From Buchananella felis (GTDB lineage: Bacteria > Actinomycetota > Actinomycetes > Actinomycetales > Actinomycetaceae): a stretch of DNA of 64,000 bases. Below the pieces are notes generated by a model. That model had not been told where the DNA came from. It did no database searches and saw only the letters and a program-made list of their open reading frames with translations. Where the stretch lies: NCBI RefSeq assembly GCF_041380015.1, contig NZ_CP159978.1; one strand, written 5' to 3'. Shown here piece by piece: positions 10,365 through 19,659 of this stretch; position 1 is the first letter of the stretch, and every line of letters starts with the position of its first letter. A program made the translations under genes and the position numbers.

Positions 10365-11018
10365 TCAGCAGACCTTCGCGTCCAGCCTGATGGCGCCGTA
10401 GGTCCAGCCGTGGCGGTGGTACACCGCGCAGGGCTGGTCCGTCTCAGCGTCGATGAAGATGTAGAACGGGTGACCCACCAGCTCCATCTGGTACAGGGCC
10501 TCGTCCACGGTCAGGCGGGTGGCCTCGTGGAGCTTCTGGCGAACGATCACCGGGGAGTCGCCCAGCTGAGTCTCAACGGTCTCGCCCAGTGCCGGCAGCT
10601 TGGAGGCCGGTGCCTCTTCCTCCGCCACGGGAGCCGGCGCGGGCTCCTCCGGCAGCGGGGTGCCTAGCTTCAGCTCCTCGGCGGTGGGGGCGAGGGAGGG
10701 AGGTGCCAGACGGTGGTGGTCCTTGGAGCGGTCGTGCGCCCTGCGTAGGCGCTCGGCCAGCTTCCCAGCTGCGATGTCTAGGGCCGCGTAGCGGTCGGAG
10801 GAGCTTGCTTCTGCCCTGATGATCGGGCCCTTGGAGATGACGGTGATCTCCACTCGCTCCGCCGTGTCCGCCTGGCGCGGGTTGCGTTCGTGGGTCAGTT
10901 CCACTTCTACCCGCTGCACGCGCGGGTCAAACAGCTGTACCTTTTGGACCTTCTCCTCAACGTAGGCACGGAAATCGGGGTGGATCTCGGCGTTACGGGC
11001 ATTGATGGTGATGTCCAT
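10365..11018 (-). CDS. hpf: Long-form ribosome hibernation promoting factor
   Basis: 217 residues. The N-terminal about 100 residues (MDITINARNAEIHPDFRAYV...) form the RaiA/HPF domain that occupies the 30S decoding region. A Pro/Glu-rich linker follows, then the C-terminal dimerisation domain (IVRQKLHEATRLTVDEALYQ ... GHPFYIFIDAETDQ ... VYHRHGWTYGAIRL), so it should form 100S ribosome dimers. The start at 11018 has a strong AAGGAGGA site; an upstream extension is not conserved. A TAGTAT box about 120 bp upstream suggests a structured 5' leader. Its own promoter and terminator make it a single-gene unit. Confidence 0.95.
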   Translation of the reverse strand: MDITINARNAEIHPDFRAYVEEKVQKVQLFDPRVQRVEVELTHERNPRQADTAERVEITVISKGPIIRAEASSSDRYAALDIAAGKLAERLRRAHDRSKDHHRLAPPSLAPTAEELKLGTPLPEEPAPAPVAEEEAPASKLPALGETVETQLGDSPVIVRQKLHEATRLTVDEALYQMELVGHPFYIFIDAETDQPCAVYHRHGWTYGAIRLDAKVC

Positions 11019-11138
11019 GGTGTCCTCCTTGACGGTTGAGGCTTTCGCCCCGGGGATAAACACCCACCACGGCGGTGGGCGCATGCTTTTGGTTCCCACC
11101 TCCTCTCCCCGCATCCTCGCGGGTGACTGTGCTCACAA

Positions 11139-11144
11139 ATACTA
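11139..11144 (-). promoter_or_regulatory. Candidate -10 box of hpf with long leader
   Basis: TAGTAT on the minus strand. Transcription would start near 11132, giving a leader of roughly 115 nt that contains two small GC hairpins (CCCGC/GCGGG and CCCACC/GGTGGG) before the Shine-Dalgarno site. The leader is unusual in a window dominated by leaderless starts. Confidence 0.4.
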
Positions 11145-11286
11145 CCATCGCGGCGTGAGGCGGCGCACACTTCGCCCCTGTCGCGCGTTTCTCTGGGGGC
11201 GAGCACGGCCGGCCCGCGCCCACGCCTCCCGGGAGGAGGTAAGCGCGCGATTACGCCGCTCCCCCAGCGCCGCCGCCCCACCGCCC

Positions 11287-12009
11287 TCACCCGCGTGCGG
11301 GCACGGCAGCCAGTACGACTGCGGCCAGCACGAGCGCGCCGGCGGCCTCCAGCACCCGGCGCGCCTCTTGCAGGGTGGCGCCGCTGGTAACGACGTCGTC
11401 CACCAGCACCACCGCCCGCCCGGCCAGGCACCCGCCCGACCCCAGCGCGACGCGCACCACCCTGCCGCTTAGCCTCATGCGGGAGCGGCGGGCCCGCGAG
11501 CGCGCGCCTCTGCCTGCCTGGCTGCCGCCGCCCGCGCGCCTGAGCGCGTCGATGGCCCGGGCCTGTCTCCCGTTTGACGCGATCCCCTCTGCCACCGCTT
11601 GGGCCAGGCGGGCAGCCACCAGAGCCCCGCGCCAGCGCCGCCGCCACCCGGAGGGTGCGGGCACCACCAACACCCGCCGCAACTGGCCCAGCTGCCCGCT
11701 CAGCCACCACCCGGCGGCCCGGGCGCGGCCCTCTAAGAACTCGTCCACGTCGGTGCGGTGCCGGTCCTTGTAGGCCAGGATCATGGCGCGGGCGGCGCCG
11801 TCGTAGCGGTCCAGGGCCAGGACGGGCAGGGGCGCGGCGTTGTCCACCAGCGTCAGGGCCGCGAAGGAGCGCTGGCAGGCGGGGCACAGCCGCTGGGACT
11901 GCCGCCCGCAACCGGCGCACTCCACGGGGACCAGCAGGTCCAGCAGGGCCGCCCCGGCCGCGCGCCACCCGGCCCCGCCTTCCTGATGGGCTTGGTTCGT
12001 TTTCTCCAC
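11287..12009 (-). CDS. comF: ComF family phosphoribosyltransferase-fold protein
   Basis: 240 residues. An N-terminal zinc-ribbon-like region (CAGCGRQ ... CPAC) is followed by a phosphoribosyltransferase fold whose PRPP-binding loop is VVLVDDVVTSGAT near residues 205-217. ComF proteins of competent bacteria help internalise single-stranded DNA; in actinobacteria the role is unproven. The start is GTG (MEKTNQAHQ); GGAGG lies too close to it to be a normal ribosome site. A central Arg/Gly-rich insertion (GGGSQAGRGARSRARRSR) is unusual for the family. It lies between lpqB and hpf on the same strand. Confidence 0.88.
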   Translation of the reverse strand: MEKTNQAHQEGGAGWRAAGAALLDLLVPVECAGCGRQSQRLCPACQRSFAALTLVDNAAPLPVLALDRYDGAARAMILAYKDRHRTDVDEFLEGRARAAGWWLSGQLGQLRRVLVVPAPSGWRRRWRGALVAARLAQAVAEGIASNGRQARAIDALRRAGGGSQAGRGARSRARRSRMRLSGRVVRVALGSGGCLAGRAVVLVDDVVTSGATLQEARRVLEAAGALVLAAVVLAAVPARG

Positions 12010-12149
12010 GCCTCCGTTCTAGGCGCCGGGTGGCCGACGTCCCACCGGCATCCCCCACTGTGCGCCCGCCCGGTTATCCACCGCCTGGGGCGCCGTCGCC
12101 CCGTCCACAGGGTGGGCATGCCCGCCCCAGCGCGCGGCGGCGAGCCCGG

Positions 12150-13895
12150 CTAGTTGCCGAAGCTGGGGTCCATCACCCCGGTGGTGGAAAGGCGCCACAC
12201 GCCGCCCTGGTACTGCAACAGCTCCCCGTTCTTGGTCACCACCACGATCGCGCGGTCGCTCGGGTTGACGGCGAGCTGCACGGCCCCGTCCTGGACGCGC
12301 TGGCTGCTGCGCAGCCCGCCCAGCTGGATGCGGTCCAGCACCGACACGCCCTCGCGGCCGTGCAGGGCCAGCAGCTGGACGTCGTTCTCCCAGGCGAGCT
12401 GGAAGAATTCGCCGTCCACCTCCGCCACGAACGCCGGCTCCCCGAGCGCGGTGGGGGCGCCCTCGGCGTCGCGAGCCACGCCCATCGCCTCCACGCGCAC
12501 CGCGCTGCCCTGCTTGCGCACGGTTACCAGGCGCGCCCCGTCCCGACTGATGAGGACCTGCAGCACCTGTGCCCCGGCGAGCCAGGGCGCGATCACGGTC
12601 CTGGTTTTCCCGGCGGCGTTGATGACGCTCAGCCCCTCGCCGCGCCGCTCGCCCCAGATCCAGCCCAGCCGGTCCACGCTCGGGGCGGCCCTGAAGTCCT
12701 CGGCCAGCACGCGCGCCTCTCGCTCCTCCAGGATGCGCAGCTGGCCGCCGTCCGTGTACACGATGCTGGCGCCCAGGTAGGTGGGGTGGCGCGGCGCGCT
12801 CACCGCCCCCTCAGGTGCCGGGACCTGTTCCCACTCCTCCCCGATCCGGTGGCGCAGCGAGTTCTCGGAGCTCACCAGGAGCGGGTTAGTGGTGGTGCGG
12901 GTCTCCAGCGCGGCGGTGGCGTTGTCCACCTCCTCGCCGTTGAGGATGATCTGCACGGTCTGCACCTGCGGGATGCCCGCCAGGGACGCCTCCACCTGCG
13001 CGCGCAGCTGGGAGCGTTCCTGCGGGGTCAGCAGGGTCTCGGTGGCCAGGTCAACCTCTGCCACGCCGTTCTTCAGCTCCACGCCGCCGCCGGTGAGCTG
13101 CGCACCGGCCGGGATGGCGCTGGCCACCGCGCCCTCCAGCCACGGCGCCGGCCCCACCACCAGCGCGTTCATCACGTGGGTGGGCAGGCGCCGCAGCGGC
13201 AGGTAGCGCAGGTCAGCCACGGCCGCGCGCCGGTCCGGGGTGAGGAAGGCCAGGGTGCGGGCCGTGTAGGCCAGCGAGAACGACGCCGAGCTGAGCAGCA
13301 CCCCGTCCTCGAGGTGGCTGATGCGCCACTGCCCGGCGGCGTCCTTGCTCATCTCGAAGCTGAGGGAGGTGCGCGCGTCCGGGTCGGTGGCGTTGAACTG
13401 GCCGTGCCGGGAGAGCGTCCCGGTCACTGCGGTTGCCAGCTTCACCACCTGCCCACCGGCCTCGGTCTGAGAGCTCTCGATGGACAGTCCCGCGTCCGAC
13501 GGGTAGATCAACACCCCCGCGCCCGGGTCCCACGAGCCGGCCACCTCCGGGGTGAGGAATCGCCGCGCGGTGCCGAAGTCGTCGTCCAGGCCCGCCGCCG
13601 AGGCCCGCAGGAAACCGGAGAGGATCTCCGTCGGCGAGGCGTCCTTGATCGGGCCGGAGGCGGTCTGCGCCACCTGCGCCAAGTCCGGCAGGTCCGGGTT
13701 GGCGGCCTGCACCGGGCCGGACTGCGGGTAGGCCGTGCAGGCCGACAGGCTCAGCGCTGCGGCCACCACCACCGCCACGACTCCCGCGCGGCCGCCCCAA
13801 CGGCTAACTAGCGCCGGGGGCACGTGAGCGCGCACGCCCCTTTTGACCGACGACGCCCCACCGGCCGCCCCCACGAACTCGCCGCCCCGCCTCAT
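12150..13895 (-). CDS. lpqB: Lipoprotein LpqB, partner of MtrAB
   Basis: 581 residues. The N-terminus has a hydrophobic signal ending in the lipobox LSLSAC, so the mature protein is a membrane-anchored lipoprotein. The middle (about 195-310) matches the GerMN domain (VVGPAPWLEGAVASAIPAGA, GVAEVDLATE), and the C-terminal half is the LpqB beta-propeller. In mycobacteria LpqB interacts with the extracellular part of MtrB and modulates MtrA phosphorylation. The start at 13895 overlaps the mtrB stop in ATGA. Upstream in-frame codons up to 13949 lie inside mtrB and are rejected. Confidence 0.95.
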   Translation of the reverse strand: MRRGGEFVGAAGGASSVKRGVRAHVPPALVSRWGGRAGVVAVVVAAALSLSACTAYPQSGPVQAANPDLPDLAQVAQTASGPIKDASPTEILSGFLRASAAGLDDDFGTARRFLTPEVAGSWDPGAGVLIYPSDAGLSIESSQTEAGGQVVKLATAVTGTLSRHGQFNATDPDARTSLSFEMSKDAAGQWRISHLEDGVLLSSASFSLAYTARTLAFLTPDRRAAVADLRYLPLRRLPTHVMNALVVGPAPWLEGAVASAIPAGAQLTGGGVELKNGVAEVDLATETLLTPQERSQLRAQVEASLAGIPQVQTVQIILNGEEVDNATAALETRTTTNPLLVSSENSLRHRIGEEWEQVPAPEGAVSAPRHPTYLGASIVYTDGGQLRILEEREARVLAEDFRAAPSVDRLGWIWGERRGEGLSVINAAGKTRTVIAPWLAGAQVLQVLISRDGARLVTVRKQGSAVRVEAMGVARDAEGAPTALGEPAFVAEVDGEFFQLAWENDVQLLALHGREGVSVLDRIQLGGLRSSQRVQDGAVQLAVNPSDRAIVVVTKNGELLQYQGGVWRLSTTGVMDPSFGN

Positions 13896-15613
13896 GCCTG
13901 CTCCTCGTCCTGGCCGCTGCGGCCGCGTCGTCCATCCTCGCCCCGCCACAACGCACTCAGGCGGCGCCAGAGGGAGGGGCGGGCGGGCACGTCGTCCACC
14001 TGCTCGGTCAGCTCGCTGGGGTCAAGCTCCGCCAGGATCGGCAGGCCGACCGCCGGGGTGTAGGCCACCCGGTCCTCCGGCTCCAAAGCGATCGGGCTGG
14101 GGCCAAGCGGTTGGCCCGCCTCCGTCGGCAGGGCCAGCAGGAAGGAGGCGCCCTCCCCCTCGCGGCCCCACGCCTCCAGGGAACCGCCGTGCAGGTGGGC
14201 GTCCTCCAGGGAGATCGCCAAGCCCAGGCCGGTGCCGCCCAGCGTGCGGGCCCGGGAGGGGTCGGCGCGGTAGAAGCGGTCGAAGACGTGCTCGGCCACC
14301 TCCTGCGTCATGCCGGCGCCGTAGTCGCGCACCCGCACCGCCGCCGTGCCGTCCGCAGCGGCCACCTTCACCTGGATGGGGCGGCCGTCCCCGTGCTCGA
14401 TGGCGTTGACCAGCAGGTTGCGCAGCACCCGCTCGATGCGGCGCGGATCGATCTGCACGCCGCAGCGCTCGGCCGGCTCATCCAGGATCAACTCGCAGCC
14501 GCGATCGGAGGCGATGGGGGCAACCAGGTCCACCGTGCGGCGCACGACCTCGCGCAGGTCGCGGTCCTCCAGGGACAGCACGGCCGCACCGGCATCGAAG
14601 CGGGAGACCTCCAACAGGTCAGAGAGCATCTCGGCAAAGCGCGTGGTCTGCTCCGCCAGCAACTCGATGGGACGGCGGTGAATCGGGTCGATCTCGTCGC
14701 GCGCGTCGTGCAGCATCTGCGCCGCCGCCGTGATCGTGGTCAGCGGGGTGCGCAGCTCGTGGGACACGTCGCTCACGAAGCGCTGCTGCAGGCGGGATAG
14801 CTCACCCAGGCGGTCGATCTGCTCCTGCAGCGAGGCCGCCATCTCGTTGAAGGAACGGCCCAGCACGGCAACCTCGTCCTCGCCGCTCACCTCCACCCGC
14901 TCAGTGAGGTGGCCTGCGGCCAGGCGCGCGGCGGCCGCAGAGGTCTCCCGGACCGGGCGCAGCTGACGCGAAACGATCAGGTAGGTCAGTAGCCCCAGCA
15001 CGAACACCAACGCCACCGAGGCGATCATCATCACCACCACGATCTGGGAGATGACGCGCTGTTCCGGCTCCACCGTGTAGAAGATGTAGAGCTCCATGAC
15101 ACCCACCAGCGGCAGGGTCAGCGAGGAGGCCACCACCACGCCGGGCTCCGTGCCCTCCTCCCCCGGCAGGGCCACCGGCTGCCAGAACTGGGAGGAGGCT
15201 CCCTCCCCCAGGGACTCTCGCAGCTGCGGGGAGATCAACTCGCTGAGCGAGGCCGAGGTCTGCAGGTCGTTGATCCGCACCGGGGCGGTCTCCCGGGCGG
15301 CGCGCTGCAAGACCACGCCCACGGCGCCGGCCCCCTGGGCCGACTCGTAGAGGGAGGCCACCAGCTCGCTGACGGAGTTTTGCACCTGGTCCACCGTGGT
15401 GAAACCGGCCGCGTCCAACCTCACCTGCGCCGCCGCGGTCCTCACCGCAGCGTCGCTGAGCAGGTTCTCCACCCGCGCCTCGTAGGTGTTGGTCCGCACC
15501 GCGTTGGCGAGCAGCAGGAAGATAACCATGGCCAGGGCCGTGCCGGCCCCGGTCAGGATCCACGCGATCCGCTCACCCAGGTGCGTGCGCCACCTGCGGC
15601 CCATCCGCATCAC
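13892..15613 (-). CDS. mtrB: Sensor histidine kinase MtrB
   Basis: 573 residues. One membrane helix lies at about 15-40 and a second at about 190-215, flanking an extracellular sensor. HAMP follows, then HisKA with the phospho-acceptor histidine in FVSDVSHELRTPLTT, and the HATPase with VRDYGAGM and GTGLGLAIS. It phosphorylates MtrA in control of cell-wall metabolism and division. The start is either GTG at 15613 (overlapping the mtrA stop in GTGA) or the next ATG at 15610. The disordered tail contains VDDVPARP, encoded by a DNA word that recurs elsewhere in the window. Confidence 0.96.
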   Translation of the reverse strand: MMRMGRRWRTHLGERIAWILTGAGTALAMVIFLLLANAVRTNTYEARVENLLSDAAVRTAAAQVRLDAAGFTTVDQVQNSVSELVASLYESAQGAGAVGVVLQRAARETAPVRINDLQTSASLSELISPQLRESLGEGASSQFWQPVALPGEEGTEPGVVVASSLTLPLVGVMELYIFYTVEPEQRVISQIVVVMMIASVALVFVLGLLTYLIVSRQLRPVRETSAAAARLAAGHLTERVEVSGEDEVAVLGRSFNEMAASLQEQIDRLGELSRLQQRFVSDVSHELRTPLTTITAAAQMLHDARDEIDPIHRRPIELLAEQTTRFAEMLSDLLEVSRFDAGAAVLSLEDRDLREVVRRTVDLVAPIASDRGCELILDEPAERCGVQIDPRRIERVLRNLLVNAIEHGDGRPIQVKVAAADGTAAVRVRDYGAGMTQEVAEHVFDRFYRADPSRARTLGGTGLGLAISLEDAHLHGGSLEAWGREGEGASFLLALPTEAGQPLGPSPIALEPEDRVAYTPAVGLPILAELDPSELTEQVDDVPARPSLWRRLSALWRGEDGRRGRSGQDEEQA

Positions 15614-16308
15614 GCCCGTGGGTTGCCAGAGCGGTAACCCACGCCCCTGACCGTCACCACTACCTGCGGGTGCTCCGGGTCGATCTCCACCTTGGCGCGC
15701 AGGCGCTGCACGTGCACGTTCACCAGGCGCGTGTCAGCGGCGTGGCGGTAGCCCCACACCTGCTCCAGCAGCTCCTCGCGGGTGAAGACCTTCCACGGGG
15801 AGCGCGCCAGGGCCGCGATCAGGTCGAACTCCAGCGGGGTCAGGGCGATCACCTTGTCCCCGCGCCGCACCTCGTGACCTGAGACGTCGATCTCCAGGTC
15901 CCCGATCATCAGCCGTTCCTCCTGCTGCGGGGCGGGGGCCTCCTCCGGGGAGCGGCGCAGGCGCGCCCGCACGCGCGCGATCAGCTCGGCGGGCTTGAAG
16001 GGCTTGGGGATGTAGTCGTCCGCGCCTGCCTCCAGGCCGCGCACCACGTCCTCCGTGTCCGAGCGGGCGGTGAGCATGATGATCGGCACGCCGGAGGTCT
16101 CCCGCACCCGGCGGCAGATCTCGATGCCGTCCATGCCCGGCAGCATCACGTCCAGCAGGATCAGGTCCGGGTTGTACTCCGCGATCACGCCCAGGGCTTT
16201 GGCACCGTCGGTGCAGTAGTGGGCGGTCAGGGCCTCCCTCTCGAGGACGATTCCAATCATCTCCGCAAGGGCGGTATCGTCATCAACAACGAGAATTCGC
16301 GCAGTCAT
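15610..16308 (-). CDS. mtrA: Response regulator MtrA
   Basis: 232-residue OmpR-family regulator. The receiver domain has the acidic pocket VVDDD near the N-terminus, the phospho-acceptor Asp in LILLDVMLPGMDG, and lysine in YIPKPFKPAEL. The C-terminal winged helix contains LTPLEFDLIAALARSPWKVF and TVRGVGYRSG. MtrA is the actinobacterial master regulator of wall remodelling, and likely targets include wall hydrolases such as the NlpC/P60 gene in this window (inference). ATG 16308 is chosen because it begins the family's usual MTARILVVDDD; GACAAT lies 6 nt upstream. A start six codons earlier (16326) is possible. Confidence 0.97.
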   Translation of the reverse strand: MTARILVVDDDTALAEMIGIVLEREALTAHYCTDGAKALGVIAEYNPDLILLDVMLPGMDGIEICRRVRETSGVPIIMLTARSDTEDVVRGLEAGADDYIPKPFKPAELIARVRARLRRSPEEAPAPQQEERLMIGDLEIDVSGHEVRRGDKVIALTPLEFDLIAALARSPWKVFTREELLEQVWGYRHAADTRLVNVHVQRLRAKVEIDPEHPQVVVTVRGVGYRSGNPRA

Positions 16309-16314
16309 GGCGGC

Positions 16315-16320
16315 ATTGTC
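16315..16320 (-). promoter_or_regulatory. Possible -10 box of mtrA-mtrB-lpqB
   Basis: GACAAT on the minus strand, 6 nt before the mtrA ATG. It matches the key A and T of TANNNT but not the first T. A leaderless start is plausible. Confidence 0.35.
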
Positions 16321-16401
16321 TCGCATTCGCGCTACCCCGGCGCGATTGCAAGGCGCGCGCCGCCCCAATTGCCCCCTCGCTTGGGCAGTAAGGACCTGAA
16401 A

Positions 16402-17820
16402 ATGAGCCAAACCGGCAACGGCTGGTCGATGGGCAGCTCCCCCGCTGCCCCCAACGCTCACACCCCGGCCCAGGCTCCCGACGGGCAGGGCGCAGGCCCG
16501 CAGGGCGGCGCGGCCCCCCAACTCTCCGATCCTCAGCAAGCCACCGCCCAGCAGGCGGCGCCCCAGTCGGCGGCGCCCCAATCGGCGGCGCCCCAGTCGG
16601 CGGCGCCCCAGCAACCGCAGTACGGGCAGTACGCCCCCGGCTCCACCGGCGCGCCGGGCGCACCCCAATACGGGCAGTACGGGCAGTACGGGGTCGGGGC
16701 TCAGCAGCCCTCCGCCCAGCAGGCGGCGCCCCAATCGGCGGCGCCCCAGCAACCGCAGTACGGGCAGTACGCCCCCGGCTCCACCGGCGCGCCGGGCGCA
16801 CCCCAGTACGGCCAGTACGGGACCGCGCAGCCGGGGCCACTGCACCCCGGCCAGCCCGGCGGCTACGGCTTCGCCCCCAAGCCCGGCATCATCCCGCTGC
16901 GCCCACTGACGCTCTCAGACATTCTGGACGGCGCGTTTGCCGCCATGCGCTCCAACCCCGGCGTCATGTTCGGCTTCTCGTTCCTGTTCACGCTGGTGAT
17001 CTCGGCCCTGTCCGCTGTCTCGTTCATCCCGTTTGAGAACATGCTCGACTCGATGTTGGCGTCCCCGGACGGTGACGACCTCTTTGCTCTCACCAACTAC
17101 GAGGTCATCACCGCGATCAGTGCGTTCCTGGCCTACTCCATCGCCACGACGATGCTGATGGGCCTGCTGGTTCTGCCGGTGGGGCGCGCCGCCCTGGGCC
17201 GCGTGATCAGCTTCTCCCAGCTGTGGCAGGAGGCCAAGGGCCGCCTGCTTCGCCTCCTCGCCCTGAGCGCCATCATCACCCTGCTTACCCTCATCGCCTC
17301 GCTCGTGGTCATGTCCCCCGCGCTCGTGCTGATCTTCCTCCTGGCCGGCAGCATCTCTAACGGCGGCCTGCTGCTGGTGCTGAGCTTCCTCCTGTCGATT
17401 GGCGGCATCGTGCTGAGCATGGTCCTCTACATCCGCCTCAGCGCCGCCCCGGCCGTCCTGGTGCTGGAAAAGGCCACGATCCTTCAGTCCTTCAAGCGCT
17501 CGTGGAGCCTGACCGCAGGCAACTTCTGGCGCGTCTTCGGCATCCTGGCAGTCTCCTCCCTCATCACCATCGCCATCGGCGCTGCCCTGGAGATGGCCCT
17601 CGCCCTGCCCATCCTGGCCGCCTTCTCCCTCACCCTCGAGGGGGGCGGCGCGGGCGCCTACTGGCCGCTGCTGATCGTCACCGTCGTCAAGCAGGCCTTC
17701 TCCTTGGCTATCGTCCTGCCCTTCACCGCCGCCGTCATGTCCCTGGTCTACATCGACCTGCGCATCCGCAAGGAGGGCCTGGACGTCGACCTGGCGCAGG
17801 CCGCCGCCATGGAAGCCTGA
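16402..17820 (+). CDS. GPDPase membrane domain-containing protein
   Basis: 472 residues. The N-terminal about 165 residues are low-complexity, with near-repeats of QQAAPQSAAPQ and PQYGQYAPGSTGAPGAP; the DNA shows a duplicated block of about 110 bp (16600s and 16730s). From LRPLTLSDILDGAFAAMRSN onward the protein is a six-helix membrane domain of the type found in front of glycerophosphodiesterases (PF10110-like), here without a catalytic domain. AAGGA before the ATG at 16402 supports the start. It begins a five-gene operon with DUF4129, DUF4350, MoxR and DUF58, a common actinobacterial set. Function is unknown, probably envelope-related. Confidence 0.85.
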   Translation: MSQTGNGWSMGSSPAAPNAHTPAQAPDGQGAGPQGGAAPQLSDPQQATAQQAAPQSAAPQSAAPQSAAPQQPQYGQYAPGSTGAPGAPQYGQYGQYGVGAQQPSAQQAAPQSAAPQQPQYGQYAPGSTGAPGAPQYGQYGTAQPGPLHPGQPGGYGFAPKPGIIPLRPLTLSDILDGAFAAMRSNPGVMFGFSFLFTLVISALSAVSFIPFENMLDSMLASPDGDDLFALTNYEVITAISAFLAYSIATTMLMGLLVLPVGRAALGRVISFSQLWQEAKGRLLRLLALSAIITLLTLIASLVVMSPALVLIFLLAGSISNGGLLLVLSFLLSIGGIVLSMVLYIRLSAAPAVLVLEKATILQSFKRSWSLTAGNFWRVFGILAVSSLITIAIGAALEMALALPILAAFSLTLEGGGAGAYWPLLIVTVVKQAFSLAIVLPFTAAVMSLVYIDLRIRKEGLDVDLAQAAAMEA

Positions 17821-17824
17821 CCTC

Positions 17825-18454
17825 ATGTTGCTTGCCCCGCCGCTCATCCCCGACCCCGAATCCGCCCGACGCCAGGCGGAGGAGGAGCTCTCGCGCGGGA
17901 TCTACCACCAGGGCACCAGCCTGTGGGACGCCCTGATCGAGTGGCTGAAGGACCTCCTGGAGCGATTGGAGATGGGAGGCAAGTACTTCGGTATCCCGGC
18001 GCCGGTGGTCTGGGCGCTGCTAATTGCGGTAGCCGTGGGAATCGGCCTGGCCGTGTGGAAGTCGCGCAGTTTCACCCACCGCGCTAACGCCCAACGCGCC
18101 AGCGCCACCCTGTTCGAAAACGACCTGCCCGCCGAGCGCCTGCGCTCCCTGGCAAACGACGCCGCAGCTAGAGGCGACTGGAAGACCGCCGTGATGGAGC
18201 GCTTCCGCTCCATCATCCGGGAACTGGACGAGCGTCTCATCATCGAGGAATACCCAGGCCTGACCGCCCACGCCGCCGCCCACCTGGCCGGCACCGGCGT
18301 GCCCGCGCTCGGCCCCCAATTCGCTACGGCCAGCAAGCTCTTCGACGACGTCGCCTACGGCTATCTGGTCGCGCTCCCGGAGCACGACGCCCAGCTGCGC
18401 CTCCTCGAGCAGGCCGTCCTGTCCCTGCCCGCGACCTTCGGGGAGAGCAAATGA
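17825..18454 (+). CDS. DUF4129 domain-containing membrane protein
   Basis: 209 residues with one membrane helix at about 62-80 (VVWALLIAVAVGIGLAVWK) and a cytoplasmic C-terminal DUF4129 helical domain (LRSLANDAAARGDWKTAVME ... LTAHAAAHLAG ... FDDVAYGYL). It starts 4 bp after the previous gene and overlaps the next by 4 bp (ATGA). DUF4129 is a regular companion of MoxR-DUF58 systems; its biochemical role is not established. It probably forms a membrane complex with the neighbours. Confidence 0.88.
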   Translation: MLLAPPLIPDPESARRQAEEELSRGIYHQGTSLWDALIEWLKDLLERLEMGGKYFGIPAPVVWALLIAVAVGIGLAVWKSRSFTHRANAQRASATLFENDLPAERLRSLANDAAARGDWKTAVMERFRSIIRELDERLIIEEYPGLTAHAAAHLAGTGVPALGPQFATASKLFDDVAYGYLVALPEHDAQLRLLEQAVLSLPATFGESK

Positions 18455-19659
18455 GCGCCCACTCCCCCGCCGGCTTCGACGCGCCCGCACCGGCCCGCCC
18501 GGCCGGGATCGACACCCTCTTCGGCACGACTCCGGGCGGCCAGGAGAATCGTCGGCGGGTGAGACGTCGTGCAATCTGGCTGACCGCGCTAGTGGCGCTC
18601 GCCATCCTCGTCATAGCCGCAACGCGGACGGTGACCAGCAAGGAGCCTCTCAATCCGCTCAATCCGCACCCCAACGGCGCCATGGCGATCGCGGAGGTCC
18701 TGCGACAAAACGGCGTGGAGGTCAGCGTCGCCCACTCCCAGTTCGCCGTCCGTCAGCAAACGCTCGACAACTCGGTGGTGGTCGTGGCGGACACCGGGCA
18801 ACTCACCTACGACAAGTGGCGCGAACTGCTGGACCTGCACCGCAACCTAGTGCTACTGGTCGGGCCGGCCACTGACCCGCGCATCCTCGAAACCGAACTG
18901 GTCCCGGCAGAGGGCGACGCCCAAAACGAGGCCACCGCCACGATACTGCGGGCCCAGTGCACCGAGCAGCACGCGCAGGGCGCCGAAACGCTCACCGGCA
19001 TCGGCTACGTCTTCAAGGGCACGGGCTGCTTCCCCACAGATAACGGCGTGGCCTACCAGGTCAGGCGCGACGTGGTACCCGGCACCGACGTCCACCAGGT
19101 CTCGGACGGCTACTTCCTCTCCAACCAACACCTCGCCAAGGAAGGCAACGCCGCCCTCGCCATGCGGCTGCTCGGAACGAGTGGGCACGTGGTGTGGTAC
19201 GTGCCCTCGGCATCGGACCTGTCCACCTTTGACAAGCCCAGCAGTTCCTCCGGCATGACCCCCCCGTGGCTGCCCTGGCTCTACGTCTACGCGGTGGTCA
19301 TCGTCGCCGCCCTGGCCGCCTGGCGCGGGCGCAGGCTCGGGCCGGTCGTGGTGGAGCGCATGCCCGTCGTGGTGCCGGCCACCGAGACGGTGCGCGGGCG
19401 CGGCATCCTCTACCTGAAATCCAAGGACCACGCCCACGCGGCCGCCAAGCTGAGGGCCGGGGCCGCGCGCCGCTACCGCAAGGCGCTCGGGCTGAGCCGC
19501 TCCGCCTCCGCCGCCGCCTTCCTCAACGCCCTCCAGGCCGAATCCGGCCTGGACCGCAACTATCTCTCCCACCTGTTCTACGGCCCGGCCCCCACAACCG
19601 ACGCAGAACTCGTCCAGCTAGCTCAGGCCCTTCGTCAAGTAAGGAAGCACTATGACTGA
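18451..19659 (+). CDS. DUF4350 domain-containing membrane protein
   Basis: 402 residues. Membrane helices lie at about 33-52 and 268-287, with an extracytoplasmic domain between them. The DUF4350 signature is NPHPNGAMAIAEVLRQNGVE, a region resembling a GATase-like Rossmann fold that is often found beside MoxR. It overlaps both the upstream gene (4 bp) and moxR (8 bp), which implies tight co-expression. Function is unknown; an accessory role in the MoxR chaperone system is the usual suggestion. Confidence 0.85.
   Translation: MSAHSPAGFDAPAPARPAGIDTLFGTTPGGQENRRRVRRRAIWLTALVALAILVIAATRTVTSKEPLNPLNPHPNGAMAIAEVLRQNGVEVSVAHSQFAVRQQTLDNSVVVVADTGQLTYDKWRELLDLHRNLVLLVGPATDPRILETELVPAEGDAQNEATATILRAQCTEQHAQGAETLTGIGYVFKGTGCFPTDNGVAYQVRRDVVPGTDVHQVSDGYFLSNQHLAKEGNAALAMRLLGTSGHVVWYVPSASDLSTFDKPSSSSGMTPPWLPWLYVYAVVIVAALAAWRGRRLGPVVVERMPVVVPATETVRGRGILYLKSKDHAHAAAKLRAGAARRYRKALGLSRSASAAAFLNALQAESGLDRNYLSHLFYGPAPTTDAELVQLAQALRQVRKHYD

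Noticed and set aside
12085..12130. Hairpin after lpqB
   Set aside because: Only an 8-bp outer stem with a long loop (with GGGCATGCCC inside); too weak to call a terminator.
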